This document shows, one piece after another, positions 48,427-57,577 of a stretch of DNA of 64,000 nucleotides (position 1 is the stretch's first letter; each line of letters begins with the position of its first letter). The notes beneath the pieces were generated by a model. It had not been told where the DNA came from. It saw only the letters and a program-made list of their open reading frames with translations, and ran no database searches. The DNA is taken from positions 1-64,000 of the forward strand of contig UQUT01000001.1 in NCBI GenBank assembly GCA_900544285.1, written 5' to 3'. Source of the DNA: an uncultured Eubacterium sp. (GTDB lineage: Bacteria > Bacillota > Clostridia > Oscillospirales > CAG-272). The position numbers were made by a program, and so were the translations under genes.

Positions 48427-50019
48427 TTATTTGGACTGTGCGAGAAGCCAGTCAACAAGCCCGTCTTCGGCGTAAGCATAGGGCCATACGTTATGACCTA
48501 CGCCGGAATAGTATGTAGCCTTTACCTTTGTGCCGCCGGCAGCCTTTATGGCATTTTCCATGTCTCTTGTTCCGCTTGCGGGAACAGTTGTATCGGAATT
48601 TCCGTGGAACGCCCAGATAGCCATGTCTTTAAGTGACTCGGCAGATGAAAGAATTCCCGCTCCGCAAAGAGGAACTGCGGCAGCAAAAAGGTCGGGATTT
48701 CTTGCAATGATTTCCCATGTTCCGTATCCGCCCATCGAAATACCGGAGACGTAAACACGGTTTTTGTCGATCTTACCTTCTTCTATATAATCGAGGAGAA
48801 GCTGTGTTGCCGCTTCAAGCGTTATAGTCGGATTTTCGGGGAGCTCGTCACGTGTTCCCGTGCCCCACTGATGATTGAGCCCGACCCAGTTATATTCGAC
48901 AGGATCATTGCACTGAGGTGCAATTATGACGCAGCTTCCATTTGCAACAAGCTTATTGAGAAGCAGGTTCGGACCTCCGAGAACTCTTATCTGGTTAGTG
49001 TTGTTATTGCCGATTTCGCCGTATCCATGGAGAAAAAGGAGAACGGGATATTTTTCGGCGGAAGCGGAATCATAGCCCGCGGGAAGGAACACGCGATAAG
49101 GAAGCGTTACGCTTTTTCCCGTTTTTTCGCTCTTGTATTCATATTTCATATAGAGCATATCGTCAATTGACGATGATACGCTTGAACCGCTCATGTCAAT
49201 TGCATAGTCATAGATGTTGAGCTCGTCTATCGCGCCGATATACTGACCGTCACTGCCGTTGTATCCGATTGTAAACGGACAGCCTGCGGATGAAGCGTCT
49301 ATTGCGGGAAATTTTGCAACGAGTCTGTTATCGTAATAATATGAGATGGTGTTCTTTTCCGCATCCTGAACGGCTACTGCATGGTGCCATTCCGTGCCCG
49401 CCTGTTCGCCGACGGGAGTATTGGAAAAGAGCGAGCCTGCGGTCGATGAAGTGATACCGAGGTTGAGCGCCTTGCCTGACGAGCTTATCCAGAATCCGAC
49501 GTATTTATATTTTCCTTCGCTCTGAACAAGTCCCTTCTGGATTACGCACGGCCACTGACCGCCGGCGAATGTCTCGCTCCATTTGAACCATATATCTATC
49601 GTGAAGCTGTCTGTTTTGGAGAGCTTGAAAGCATCTGAATCCGGAATTTCTATGTGCTGACCGACCGATTCGAGGTATACGGCGTTGCCGAAGCGTCCTT
49701 CAACGATTTTGAGGTCGTGGCTTGCGACAGCGTCGTGACCGTTTCCGGTGTCGTCTACGAATGTGAGTGAATCGGAAAGCTCATCGAATGTGATGTGAGC
49801 AATCGGACCTTTTTTAACAGGATCAACGACCGTTGTCGTTGTTGTCGTTGTTGTGTCAGATGTTGTCGTCTGTGATGTCTGATCTGCCGATGTTGTGGTC
49901 GTTCCGTCCGTGGAAACGGAAGGGTCTGTCGTCGTTCCGTCGTTTCCGCCCTTTGAGCAACCGGCAACAAACAGCGCAAGCACCATAACGGCAAGAATAA
50001 GCGCAAAAATCTTTTTCAT
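48427..50019 (-). CDS. LamG-esterase surface lipoprotein
   Basis: 530 residues. A lipoprotein signal ends at C21 (LFVAGC). A Thr/Ser-rich linker occupies about residues 29-65. A concanavalin-like LamG domain spans about 75-285 (ITFDELSDS...IDELNIYDYAI). An alpha/beta-hydrolase follows with S428 in GISMGGYG, D476 in GNSDTTVP and H509 in GVGHNVW, resembling PHB-depolymerase/feruloyl-type esterases. It is likely a cell-surface enzyme deacylating plant polysaccharide, with the LamG part binding carbohydrate. The sugar or ester cannot be named. It is single, with a shared terminator. Confidence 0.87.
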   Translation of the reverse strand: MKKIFALILAVMVLALFVAGCSKGGNDGTTTDPSVSTDGTTTTSADQTSQTTTSDTTTTTTTTVVDPVKKGPIAHITFDELSDSLTFVDDTGNGHDAVASHDLKIVEGRFGNAVYLESVGQHIEIPDSDAFKLSKTDSFTIDIWFKWSETFAGGQWPCVIQKGLVQSEGKYKYVGFWISSSGKALNLGITSSTAGSLFSNTPVGEQAGTEWHHAVAVQDAEKNTISYYYDNRLVAKFPAIDASSAGCPFTIGYNGSDGQYIGAIDELNIYDYAIDMSGSSVSSSIDDMLYMKYEYKSEKTGKSVTLPYRVFLPAGYDSASAEKYPVLLFLHGYGEIGNNNTNQIRVLGGPNLLLNKLVANGSCVIIAPQCNDPVEYNWVGLNHQWGTGTRDELPENPTITLEAATQLLLDYIEEGKIDKNRVYVSGISMGGYGTWEIIARNPDLFAAAVPLCGAGILSSAESLKDMAIWAFHGNSDTTVPASGTRDMENAIKAAGGTKVKATYYSGVGHNVWPYAYAEDGLVDWLLAQSK

Positions 50020-50123
50020 ATGTACTCCGTTCTTACTTATAAAAATTTGCTGTGAAAACAGCGTCTATTGTATGATATCACAAATTCAAAGGAAAAGCAA
50101 GTCAAATCGGCTATATTTAAGGG

Positions 50124-50160
50124 CAAAAATAGCCGACGGAAAACATTTTCCCGTCGGCTT
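50124..50160 (-). terminator. Terminator of the SCIFF operon
   Basis: On the minus strand AGCCGACGG pairs with CCGTCGGCT, followed by ATTTTTG, just after the decarboxylase-like gene. Confidence 0.8.
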
Positions 50161-50165
50161 AGACA

Positions 50166-51500
50166 CTATTTGTTTTTGACGACCGATATTTCGTCTATTC
50201 CGTAATGATTGAATAAGGCAACATGCCCTTCTTCTATTATTTCTCCTGACACGGCTATTGGTATTGCCGGTGGACAGCTGACCGTCGGTGCGGCGCAGAC
50301 TCTCCCCCGCGAAAGCGACACGGGAACGGTTTCACTCGGCGAAAATATTGCCTCGCGAACCGTCATCGCCATCGAAGACGCGGGTATATCGAACGTTTTC
50401 GGATTACGTGCCGGCAGTTTATTCGTCCCAAGCGCACCGATAAACGAAAGCAACTCGCTTTCTTTTGTCTCACACGAGATCATCAAAACGACATATTCCT
50501 CATCGGCATATTCACATTCAAAGCCCGAAGAACGCAAAAAATCCGCAATCTCCGTTCCACTCTTCCCTTCGGGCGCAAGTATCGTAATTTTCATAGACTC
50601 CGAAGTGATTATGTCCCATCCGTTATCTGCAAGCACCTGCTTTGCATTATTTATCTGTTCCGCTTTCTCCCTGAGCTTGGCTTCAAACCCGTCGGACAGA
50701 TATCTGTTACACAAATCAAGTGATGAAAGTATCAGATAAGAAGGGCTTGTCGAGCCGAAAAGCGCCATTGCGTTCTTTGCGTTTTCGGAATAATATTCGG
50801 GAGCGGCTTTGCTTATATGCAGATATGCCCCGCCTGTCAATGACGGAAGCGTTTTGTGCGCTGAGTCACAACACATATCTGCCCCGAGGTCGATCGGGTG
50901 CGATTTTTCGGGAAGAAAATGCAGGTATGCACCGTGCGCATTGTCGACTATAAGTTTTGTTCCATACCTGTGACAGACATCCGCAATTTCTTTTATCGGT
51001 AGGCATCTGCCGAGGTAGTCTGGTGACGTCACATATACCGCTATCGGCGGATATTCTGCGCTTTTCAGAGTTTTTTCAACGTCGCAAGCGGTTATTTCGC
51101 AACTGCAAACGGAGTCTGTTTTGCCGGATATCCAGAGAACGTCAACATCGCAAAGCGCAAGCGCATAGATAAATGTCTTATGCACGTTTCTTGCCGCAAG
51201 AATATATTTCCGACGTTTTTCGGTGCTTTCCGTCGCCGCAAGATATATCATTGCGCGGATGCATTGGCTCGACCCTTCCGTTGAATAAAGAGTTCTTGCC
51301 GTATTGAACAATGCCGATGCGCCTCTCTCGCTTTCGGCGATTATTCCGTCAGCCGCATAAAGCTCGTCAGCACCTTTTATTTCGGTAATATCAAATTGTT
51401 CGCAACCGAGAAACGCGTTTCCTTTGTGACCGGGCATATGAAGTCTGACGCCGTCGTCAGATGCATATTTTCGGACGAAATCGAATATCGGAGTATTCAT
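50166..51500 (-). CDS. Orn/Lys/Arg decarboxylase-family PLP enzyme
   Basis: 444 residues from the ATG at 51500 (GGAAAG upstream). The fold type I PLP enzyme has LHMPGHKGN, STEGSSQCIRAMI, VDNAHGAYLHF and the PLP lysine in CCDSAHKTLPSLTGGAYLH. It is much shorter than E. coli LdcC/SpeF and resembles the small clostridial family members often found after SCIFF genes. It may decarboxylate a basic amino acid or act as an aminotransferase-like enzyme. Its first codons overlap the maturase gene end, so it is translationally linked to it. Confidence 0.82.
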   Translation of the reverse strand: MNTPIFDFVRKYASDDGVRLHMPGHKGNAFLGCEQFDITEIKGADELYAADGIIAESERGASALFNTARTLYSTEGSSQCIRAMIYLAATESTEKRRKYILAARNVHKTFIYALALCDVDVLWISGKTDSVCSCEITACDVEKTLKSAEYPPIAVYVTSPDYLGRCLPIKEIADVCHRYGTKLIVDNAHGAYLHFLPEKSHPIDLGADMCCDSAHKTLPSLTGGAYLHISKAAPEYYSENAKNAMALFGSTSPSYLILSSLDLCNRYLSDGFEAKLREKAEQINNAKQVLADNGWDIITSESMKITILAPEGKSGTEIADFLRSSGFECEYADEEYVVLMISCETKESELLSFIGALGTNKLPARNPKTFDIPASSMAMTVREAIFSPSETVPVSLSRGRVCAAPTVSCPPAIPIAVSGEIIEEGHVALFNHYGIDEISVVKNK

Positions 51501-51501
51501 T

Positions 51502-52881
51502 TCAACTTTCCGCATTTTCCGCGGCTTTGATCATTATCGCGCACTCTATCCTCTTCTTGAAAAGCTCGCAACCGGGCTTGTAAACGCCTCTTATCGAGCC
51601 GGATGCGTGATATGCGTTTGCCGCACAGCCGCCGGAGCAATAGAGCTTTGCCCAACAGTCCTTACATTCGGGACGAGCATACGCGTTGCAACAGCGGAAA
51701 TCGTCGCGCAGGGCGTCGTTTGTTACACCTTGCCATATGTCTCCGAGTTTATATGCTTCCTCGCCGACGAACTGATGACACGGGTATAGGTCGCCCCAAG
51801 GGGTGACAGCCATATATTCCGTGCCGGAGCCACAACCCGAAATGCGCTTATAAATACAAGGACCGGCTGTAAGGTCTATCATATAGTGATAGAACGTAAA
51901 GCCTCTGCCCTCTTTTTCTCTTTTGAGCATTTCCTTTGCGAGAATTTCATATTGCTCTTTTACAGTTTCGATATCCTCTGGCGTGAGCGCCATGGGATCG
52001 TCCGGAGCGCAGACAACGGGCTCCATGCTGAGCTCCGTAAAACCGAGATCTGCCATATGAAAAACGTCGTTTGTAAAGTCGGGATTGCGATGTGTAAACG
52101 TTCCGCGCATATAGTAATTTTTGCCGCCGCGTGACGCGACGAGCTTCTGAAATTTCGGCACAATCCTGTCATAACTGCCGTTTCCGGCATAATCGACTCT
52201 CGTTGCGTCATGAATTTCCTTGCGACCGTCAAGACTGAGAACAACATTGCTCATTTCCCTGTTTGAAAAATCTATAACGTCATCATCTATCAGAACGCCG
52301 TTCGTTGTCAGAGTGAAGCGGAAGTTCTTTCCGTACTTTTTTTCGACGGAGCGGGCATATTCGACAATCTGCTTGACAACATCCCAGTTCATCAGTGGCT
52401 CTCCGCCGAAAAAGTCGACTTCAAGATTGCGTCTCTCCCCTGAATTTTCAATGAGAAAATCAATGGCGCGCTTGCCGACTTCAAAGCTCATAAGCGCTCT
52501 TTCGCCGTGATATTTTCCCTGACTTGCAAAGCAATACGAGCAGTTGAGGTTGCAGGTGTGCGCAACGTGAAGGCATAATGCCTTTATTACGTTTCCGCTA
52601 CGTTCCTTTAACGTCCCTGCCATATTCTCAAAGGTGTCCGGCGTGAAAAGCTGACCGTCCTCTTTGAGCGCGGCTATATCGTCAATACAGGCGTTGACTT
52701 CTTCTTCCGTGACATCTGCTCTGTCGCTGTATTTTTCAAGCATATGACGTACTATCTCATCGCGTGTTCTGCTCTCATATTCCGCGATTATGTCGTATGC
52801 AACGTCGTCGACGACGTGCACGGCGCCGGAACACGTGTCAAGCACTATGTTATATCCGTTGAGTTTATATTGGTGTAGCAT
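51502..52881 (-). CDS. scfB: SCIFF peptide maturase, radical SAM/SPASM
   Basis: 459 residues. The N-terminal region (about 1-90) is the peptide-binding domain; the radical SAM motif is C110, C114 and C117 (CNLNCSYC). FFGGEPLMNWD follows, and the SPASM domain has auxiliary cluster cysteines in GPCIYKRISGCGSG, DLYPCHQF, PECKDCWAKLYCSGGCAAN and GCELF. It installs thioether cross-links between Cys and downstream residues of the SCIFF peptide encoded just upstream. An attenuator lies between peptide and maturase genes. Family call firm; the biological role of SCIFF is unknown. Confidence 0.94.
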   Translation of the reverse strand: MLHQYKLNGYNIVLDTCSGAVHVVDDVAYDIIAEYESRTRDEIVRHMLEKYSDRADVTEEEVNACIDDIAALKEDGQLFTPDTFENMAGTLKERSGNVIKALCLHVAHTCNLNCSYCFASQGKYHGERALMSFEVGKRAIDFLIENSGERRNLEVDFFGGEPLMNWDVVKQIVEYARSVEKKYGKNFRFTLTTNGVLIDDDVIDFSNREMSNVVLSLDGRKEIHDATRVDYAGNGSYDRIVPKFQKLVASRGGKNYYMRGTFTHRNPDFTNDVFHMADLGFTELSMEPVVCAPDDPMALTPEDIETVKEQYEILAKEMLKREKEGRGFTFYHYMIDLTAGPCIYKRISGCGSGTEYMAVTPWGDLYPCHQFVGEEAYKLGDIWQGVTNDALRDDFRCCNAYARPECKDCWAKLYCSGGCAANAYHASGSIRGVYKPGCELFKKRIECAIMIKAAENAES

Positions 52882-52907
52882 TTCTGTTCCTCCGGTTTAT
52901 CAGATAC

Positions 52908-52939
52908 TTAAAAAGTGCCGTCCGGAAAGACGGCACTTT
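52908..52939 (-). terminator. Partial terminator between the SCIFF peptide and its maturase
   Basis: On the minus strand AAAGTGCCGTC pairs perfectly with GACGGCACTTT across 6 bases and is followed by TT. It would let more peptide than maturase mRNA be made. Confidence 0.8.
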
Positions 52940-52954
52940 CTGTTAAAATTTCGC

Positions 52955-53116
52955 TCAGTTCTTCTTTTCGGAAGCCTTCTTGTTCTCGCAGGACTGATTT
53001 GCTACGCCGCAACTTGTTTTGCAAGCGGACTGGCAGGATGTCTGGCATTCTCCGCAACCGCCGTTTTTAGCACTCTTGCAGAGGTTTCTTGTCTTAAGTG
53101 TTGTAATTCTTTTCAT
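52955..53116 (-). CDS. scfA: SCIFF precursor peptide
   Basis: 53 residues, too short for most gene callers. The leader MKRITTLKTRNL precedes a cysteine-rich core: C13, C21, C24, C28, C32, C36 and C43, with the pattern CGECQTSCQSACKTSC and a lysine-rich tail. SCIFF peptides typically have six cysteines in about 45 residues; this one has an extra cysteine at 13. It is modified by the adjacent radical SAM enzyme to a ranthipeptide with thioether bonds. Its own consensus promoter and the downstream attenuator favour high expression. Confidence 0.93.
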   Translation of the reverse strand: MKRITTLKTRNLCKSAKNGGCGECQTSCQSACKTSCGVANQSCENKKASEKKN

Positions 53117-53158
53117 GATATGTATCTCCGTTTCTTTGCAGATATAATTTACTCTAAC

Positions 53159-53187
53159 ATTGTATCACAATAATTTCCCCGTGTCAA
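53159..53187 (-). promoter_or_regulatory. Promoter of the SCIFF operon
   Basis: On the minus strand TTGACA (53182-53187), 17 bases, TACAAT (53159-53164), about 43 bases before the precursor start. Confidence 0.85.
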
Positions 53188-53220
53188 CTGTTCTTTCGGG
53201 ATTTTTTGCTTTTCGACGGC

Positions 53221-53673
53221 TTATTTCAATATGTCTATATCTCCCGTTTCGGTTCTGCGGTGATAATATTCGCTTATATCCGGATTTTCAAACTCTTCCA
53301 GCATAAGCTCAAACATCGGAGCAAGCCTGTAATTTCCGATATCCTCGCGCTTTATCCAAAAGTTTTCTCCCTCGTCGCTTGACATAAGTTCGCCATCAAA
53401 TGTTTCCGTCGCGAAAAGAAAGCACACGCTTCTTGTGTTCTCAGAAAACCATTGCTTTATCCCGCACAGCCGGGGATGAGATATCGTCAGTCCCGTTTCT
53501 TCCTTCACTTCGCGCACAACAGAATCGACGATTGATTCATATTTTTCGACATGACCGCCGGGAAACGCTATCCCGCACCAGTTCTTGACTCTGTCCTGAA
53601 CAAGAATATTGCCGTTCCCATCGCTTATCATGCACATGCTTGTAAGCTCGACTTTTTCAAATTTGTCTTCCAT
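53221..53673 (-). CDS. Nudix hydrolase (MutT-like)
   Basis: 150 residues from the ATG at 53673. The Nudix box is GGHVEKYESIVDSVVREVKEETG, matching G-x5-E-x7-R-E-x2-E-E-x-G. MCMISDGNGNILVQDR at the start and FWIKREDI near the end are as in MutT-type 8-oxo-dGTP diphosphatases. The substrate may be an oxidised nucleotide; many relatives are broad. A weak ribosome site precedes the start. Confidence 0.88.
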   Translation of the reverse strand: MEDKFEKVELTSMCMISDGNGNILVQDRVKNWCGIAFPGGHVEKYESIVDSVVREVKEETGLTISHPRLCGIKQWFSENTRSVCFLFATETFDGELMSSDEGENFWIKREDIGNYRLAPMFELMLEEFENPDISEYYHRRTETGDIDILK

Positions 53674-53765
53674 AACCGCACCCGTCACTTTCGGATATCC
53701 TTTTTTTCAAACATAAACATTATAATAAAAACACGAGGCGATGTCAATATTTTAAGCCGCTGAAA

Positions 53766-53799
53766 ACAAAAGTCCCGAAGCCGGATGGGTTCGGGACTT
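53766..53799 (-). terminator. Terminator after the RNHCP gene
   Basis: On the minus strand AGTCCCGAA pairs with TTCGGGACT and runs into TTTGTTTT. Confidence 0.8.
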
Positions 53800-53804
53800 G
53801 ATGA

Positions 53805-54230
53805 CTATTTTATTTCTCCGTCACCGCCCATAAGTGCTGTCATTTCCCTTATGCGTTCAAGCGGGAAAGGCGGCTCGCAGAGCGGTCTCATCGCAATGCT
53901 CATGAGTTTCATCGGGTTATCATCCGCGGCAACACGGTTTGAGCTGAGTGCTCCGCACCGCCCGCAACGGTGAATGATCGCCCATTCTCCGTTTTTGCGT
54001 ACCCACACGGCAATCGGCTCCATAATGCCTCCGCAGTCGCTCTCTCTGTCTCCCGGCTCGTTATCCACATGCAGACTGGAAAGACAGTTCGGACAATGGT
54101 TTCTGTGATCTGTGCCGGCGTTTCCCGGCGTAACAAGTCGCCCGCAGACCTTGCAGGTGAAGCTCTCGCAACAAGGATGATTTTTATAATAGCCTTTTTC
54201 AAATGTTTTCCGTTTATTTTCACGGTTCAT
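53805..54230 (-). CDS. RNHCP-domain zinc protein
   Basis: 141 residues. The family name motif is seen as DHRNHCPNC, together with SFTCKVCGRLV and a later HRCGRCGALSSNRVAADD; the paired cysteines probably bind two zinc ions. RNHCP proteins are small, of unknown function, found in many bacteria. A long hairpin (54270-54306) lies in the upstream leader. No operon partner is evident. Confidence 0.85.
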   Translation of the reverse strand: MNRENKRKTFEKGYYKNHPCCESFTCKVCGRLVTPGNAGTDHRNHCPNCLSSLHVDNEPGDRESDCGGIMEPIAVWVRKNGEWAIIHRCGRCGALSSNRVAADDNPMKLMSIAMRPLCEPPFPLERIREMTALMGGDGEIK

Positions 54231-54269
54231 GATTTTTTCCTCCGAAAGAATGTAAATTATCGGTACATT

Positions 54270-54306
54270 CCGGGAGGAACGGCGAGTATTTTTGCCGACC
54301 TCCCGG
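54270..54306 (-). other. Hairpin in the RNHCP gene leader
   Basis: CCGGGAGG and CCTCCCGG are perfectly complementary with an inner GGC/GCC pair and a T-rich loop; there is no T run on either side. It lies 40-76 bases before the RNHCP start and could be a regulatory leader or the 3' end of the proC transcript. The rest of 54307-54452 shows nothing I can name. Confidence 0.45.
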
Positions 54307-54452
54307 TCAGATTACACTCTCCGATTCCAAAATAAAGTTTTTCAAAAAATTCTCCGTTTCGTTTGTAATTTTTTATATCAAAGCGGCGGAAATCAATCCG
54401 TCGGGCTTTGCATTGGGTTTACGGTTGGCAATATCACCGACCTTACAGCTTT

Positions 54453-55256
54453 TTATGAGTTTCCGAGTATTTTGGTCTTGTCAAATGACGCCTTCACGGC
54501 ATTCATCGCACAGGCGCGGAATGCCCCATCTTCAAGTGCGTGAACTCCCGCAATTGTCGACCCTCCGGGACTGCATACCGCGTCCTTCAGTTTTTCGGGG
54601 TGTTCTCCGCTCTCTGTGACCATCTTTGCCGCTCCGACTAGCGTCTGCGCGGCATATTCGATAGCTTTGTCGCGCGGGAGTCCGCATTCGACGGCACCGT
54701 CCGCCAGCGCTTCCGCAAATATATAAACAAAAGCGGGCCCGCAACCGGAGACTGCGCTGCCGGCGTCTATCAGTGATTCTTTTATTTCATCCGTCACGCC
54801 CGATTTTTCAAGCAACTTTTCAAATGTCGACTTTTGCTCTGCTGACACATGCTCATTTGCGCACCAGAGGGTCATTCCCTCGCCGATGGAAACCGGCGTG
54901 TTCGGCATTATTCTTATAATCGGGCAGTCGAAGCCGAGATAAGACGATATCTTATCCATGCTCACTCCCGCCGCTATTGTGACGAAAAGGAAATCGTTTC
55001 TCGATGAAAGAACGTCTTTTATCTCCTCCGCGACAGCGGAAATTACATTCGGCTTGACGGCCAGAAAAATAACGTCACATTCTGCGGCAACTGTTTTGTT
55101 GTTCGTCGCAACGGCACCGATTTTTTTCGCAGCCGCTGCAGCTTTTTCCTTCGTCCTGCTCGATATAAAAATCTCCGTTTCAAGCCCGCAAGACTTTACG
55201 GCTTTTGCAAGCGCAAAGCCCATATTTCCCGTGCCGATAAATCCAACCTTAAGCAT
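54453..55256 (-). CDS. proC: Pyrroline-5-carboxylate reductase
   Basis: 267 residues. ProC makes L-proline from pyrroline-5-carboxylate with NAD(P)H. The Rossmann start is VGFIGTGNMGFALAKA; VFLAVKPNVI and the C-terminal ProC signature CSPGGSTIAGVHALEDGAFR are present. It is the last gene of the proB-proA-proC operon in this strand order, 19 bases after proA. Confidence 0.96.
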   Translation of the reverse strand: MLKVGFIGTGNMGFALAKAVKSCGLETEIFISSRTKEKAAAAAKKIGAVATNNKTVAAECDVIFLAVKPNVISAVAEEIKDVLSSRNDFLFVTIAAGVSMDKISSYLGFDCPIIRIMPNTPVSIGEGMTLWCANEHVSAEQKSTFEKLLEKSGVTDEIKESLIDAGSAVSGCGPAFVYIFAEALADGAVECGLPRDKAIEYAAQTLVGAAKMVTESGEHPEKLKDAVCSPGGSTIAGVHALEDGAFRACAMNAVKASFDKTKILGNS

Positions 55257-55275
55257 TTTTCTTTCCCCCTTCGGT

Positions 55276-56532
55276 TCAGCGGACGTTTCCGTTGCCGTGA
55301 ATTATATATTTGTACGTTGTAAGCTCCGAAAGTCCGAGCGGGCCTCTTGCGTGGAGTTTCTGAGTCGATATTCCCATCTCGCAACCGAGTCCGAATTCGC
55401 CACCGTCCGTAAATCTTGTGGAAGCGTTAACGTAGACCGCCGCGCTGTCAACATTGGCAAGGAAAAAGTCAGATGTTTCCTTGCTTTCCGTCACTATTGC
55501 GTCGCTGTGCGCCGTCGAATGTGCGGCTATATGGTTTACAGCGTCAGAAGCGGAATCCACAACCTTCACAGCCATGACGTAATCAAGAAATTCCGTATCA
55601 AAGTCCGTTTCGGACGCGGCAGTCGCGTCTATTACGGAAAGCGTACGCCCGTCACAGCGGAGCTGAACAGGCACAAGCCCGTTTGCCGCTCTGTCGTCGC
55701 AGAGTCTCTTTTTCAGAAGCGGAAGAAATTCTTTTGCTATGTCCTTGTGCACAAGGCATACCTCTGCGGCATTGCAGACCGAGGGACGGCTTGTCTTTGC
55801 GTTCTCAACTATATTCAAAGCTTTCTCAATATCCGCGTCCTTGTCGACATATATGTGACATATACCGGTTCCCGTTTCAATGCAAGGAACAACGGCATTT
55901 TCAACACATGCTCGGATAAGTCCCGCACCGCCTCTCGGAATAAGAAGGTCAACATAGCCTTTCGCCAGCATAAGCTCTTTTGCGCTCTCGCGCGTCGTGT
56001 CATCCACTATCTGCACAGCGTCAGCGGGGAGTCCTGCTTTTGAAAGCCCTCTCCGCATGGCTTCCGTGATTGCCTTTGCGGAATTATATGCCTCTTTTCC
56101 GCCCCTGAGAATACACACGTTTCCGCTTTTTATTGCAAGTGAAGCGGCATCCGACGTAACATTCGGACGGCTTTCGTAAATTATCGCAATAACACCCATG
56201 GGAACGGTTATTTTTTCGATAGTGAGCCCATCTGTGCGGACGCGTTTTTCAGTAATCTTTCCGACAGGTGACGGCAACGCGGCAACATCAAGAATTCCTT
56301 TCGCCATGCCCTTTATGCGGCTTTCGTCAAGCGAAAGTCTGTCTATCATGACATCGCTTATCTTGCCTTTTGCGTTTTCGACGTCAATTCTATTCTGTGC
56401 GAGAATTTCATTTTCGGATGCAATGAGCTCTTCCGCCATAAATTCAAGCGCGCGGTTTATATCGTCCGTGCTGAATTTTCTCAGCTCCGGAACGGTATTT
56501 TTTGCTCTTGTGAGTATTTCTTTTGTTTGCAT
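55276..56532 (-). CDS. proA: Glutamate-5-semialdehyde dehydrogenase
   Basis: 418 residues, normal length. ProA reduces glutamyl-5-phosphate to the semialdehyde with NADPH. VIYESRPNVTSDAASLAIKSGN, the catalytic Cys region RPSVCNAAEVCLVH and the C-terminal FTDGGEFGLGCEMGISTQKLHARGPLG are diagnostic. It starts 4 bases after proB. Confidence 0.97.
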   Translation of the reverse strand: MQTKEILTRAKNTVPELRKFSTDDINRALEFMAEELIASENEILAQNRIDVENAKGKISDVMIDRLSLDESRIKGMAKGILDVAALPSPVGKITEKRVRTDGLTIEKITVPMGVIAIIYESRPNVTSDAASLAIKSGNVCILRGGKEAYNSAKAITEAMRRGLSKAGLPADAVQIVDDTTRESAKELMLAKGYVDLLIPRGGAGLIRACVENAVVPCIETGTGICHIYVDKDADIEKALNIVENAKTSRPSVCNAAEVCLVHKDIAKEFLPLLKKRLCDDRAANGLVPVQLRCDGRTLSVIDATAASETDFDTEFLDYVMAVKVVDSASDAVNHIAAHSTAHSDAIVTESKETSDFFLANVDSAAVYVNASTRFTDGGEFGLGCEMGISTQKLHARGPLGLSELTTYKYIIHGNGNVR

Positions 56533-56536
56533 ACGG

Positions 56537-57307
56537 TTACACCTTCTTTGCGTGAAATCTTGTTCCTATCGGCGTTCCGTCGATTATATTGTAAAGGTCG
56601 TCGGGGCGGTCGCCGTGCATTATTATCATGTCGCAGCCTGCCTCTCCGGCAATTTTCGCCGCCTGGAGCTTCGTTGCCATTCCGCCTGTGCCACGTGCCG
56701 TTCCGGCTCCGCCTCCGAGCGACATAATGCTGTCATCAAGCTCATAAACATCGCTGATCAGCTTTGCGTCGTCATGAACATGCGGATCTTTGTCATACAA
56801 GCCGTCTATATCGGACATGAGCACAAGCAGATCCGCTTTGACGCTTTCCGCAACTATTGCGGCGAGCGTGTCATTGTCGCCGATTTTTATCTCATCCGTC
56901 GATACGGTATCGTTTTCGTTTATAATCGGTAGGACGCGGAGCTTCAGCAGTCTTTCCATCGTGTCCTCGACTTTTTTGTGTCTGTCCGGAGTGCGAAGAT
57001 CCTCTGCTGTGAGAAGTATCTGTGCGACAGTCTGATTATATTGCAAGAACAGCTTGTCATATGTATACATAAGCTCACATTGACCTACGGCTGCCGCCGC
57101 CTGTTTACCGGCTATGTCGTCCGGACGTTTTTCAAGGTTCAGTTTTCCGACACCCATGGCGATTGCGCCGGAAGAAACAAGTATCACCTGATTTCCTGCA
57201 TTTTTTATATCGCTGAGGACTTTAACCAGCTTTTCTATTCTTCTTATATTGACGCACCCCGTGACATGGGTGAGTGTTGAAGTCCCGACTTTTACTACAA
57301 TTTTCAT
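56537..57307 (-). CDS. proB: Glutamate 5-kinase (without PUA domain)
   Basis: 256 residues. ProB phosphorylates glutamate, the first step of proline synthesis. KVGTSTLTH, VSSGAIAMGVGKL, INENDTVSTDEIKIGDNDTLAAIVA and GGMATKLQAAKIA mark the amino-acid-kinase fold. Many ProB proteins add a C-terminal PUA domain of about 100 residues that is absent here, a known short form. The start follows the promoter at 57344. Confidence 0.95.
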   Translation of the reverse strand: MKIVVKVGTSTLTHVTGCVNIRRIEKLVKVLSDIKNAGNQVILVSSGAIAMGVGKLNLEKRPDDIAGKQAAAAVGQCELMYTYDKLFLQYNQTVAQILLTAEDLRTPDRHKKVEDTMERLLKLRVLPIINENDTVSTDEIKIGDNDTLAAIVAESVKADLLVLMSDIDGLYDKDPHVHDDAKLISDVYELDDSIMSLGGGAGTARGTGGMATKLQAAKIAGEAGCDMIIMHGDRPDDLYNIIDGTPIGTRFHAKKV

Positions 57308-57343
57308 TCAGAAAAACGCTCTTTTCAATAAAATTTTCCATGA

Positions 57344-57372
57344 ATTATATCACAAACCGAAAATTTTTTCAA
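57344..57372 (-). promoter_or_regulatory. Promoter of the proBAC operon
   Basis: On the minus strand TTGAAA (57367-57372), 17 bases, TATAAT (57344-57349). Confidence 0.85.
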
Positions 57373-57440
57373 TAGAAAATCGATTTATTTTATCGTGCGC
57401 GGAGTAATTTTTATCACTGCGTGCATAGATTACGGGCAAA

Positions 57441-57536
57441 ATTGCAAAACTTCTTAGATTTTTTTGTTTTTGCATTGTAAATTGCAAAAATATCTGCTAT
57501 TTTTTGCTTGACTTATTGCAAGGTTTAGGTTACAAT
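57441..57536 (+). promoter_or_regulatory. Promoter and repeated ATTGCAA sites before the HTH-ARH gene
   Basis: TTGACT (57508-57513), 17 bases, TACAAT (57531-57536). ATTGCAA occurs at 57441, 57481 and 57515; the last lies between the -35 and -10 elements. The HTH domain of the downstream protein is a natural candidate to bind these sites and regulate its own operon. Confidence 0.65.
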
Positions 57537-57577
57537 AGACAGCGTGGAAATTTTTAATTTTTTGGAGGAAAACCACA

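Noticed and set aside
54958..56043. Plus-strand frame of 361 codons opposite proC and proA
   Set aside because: Shadow frame; proC and proA motifs are intact on the other strand and no ribosome site precedes it.
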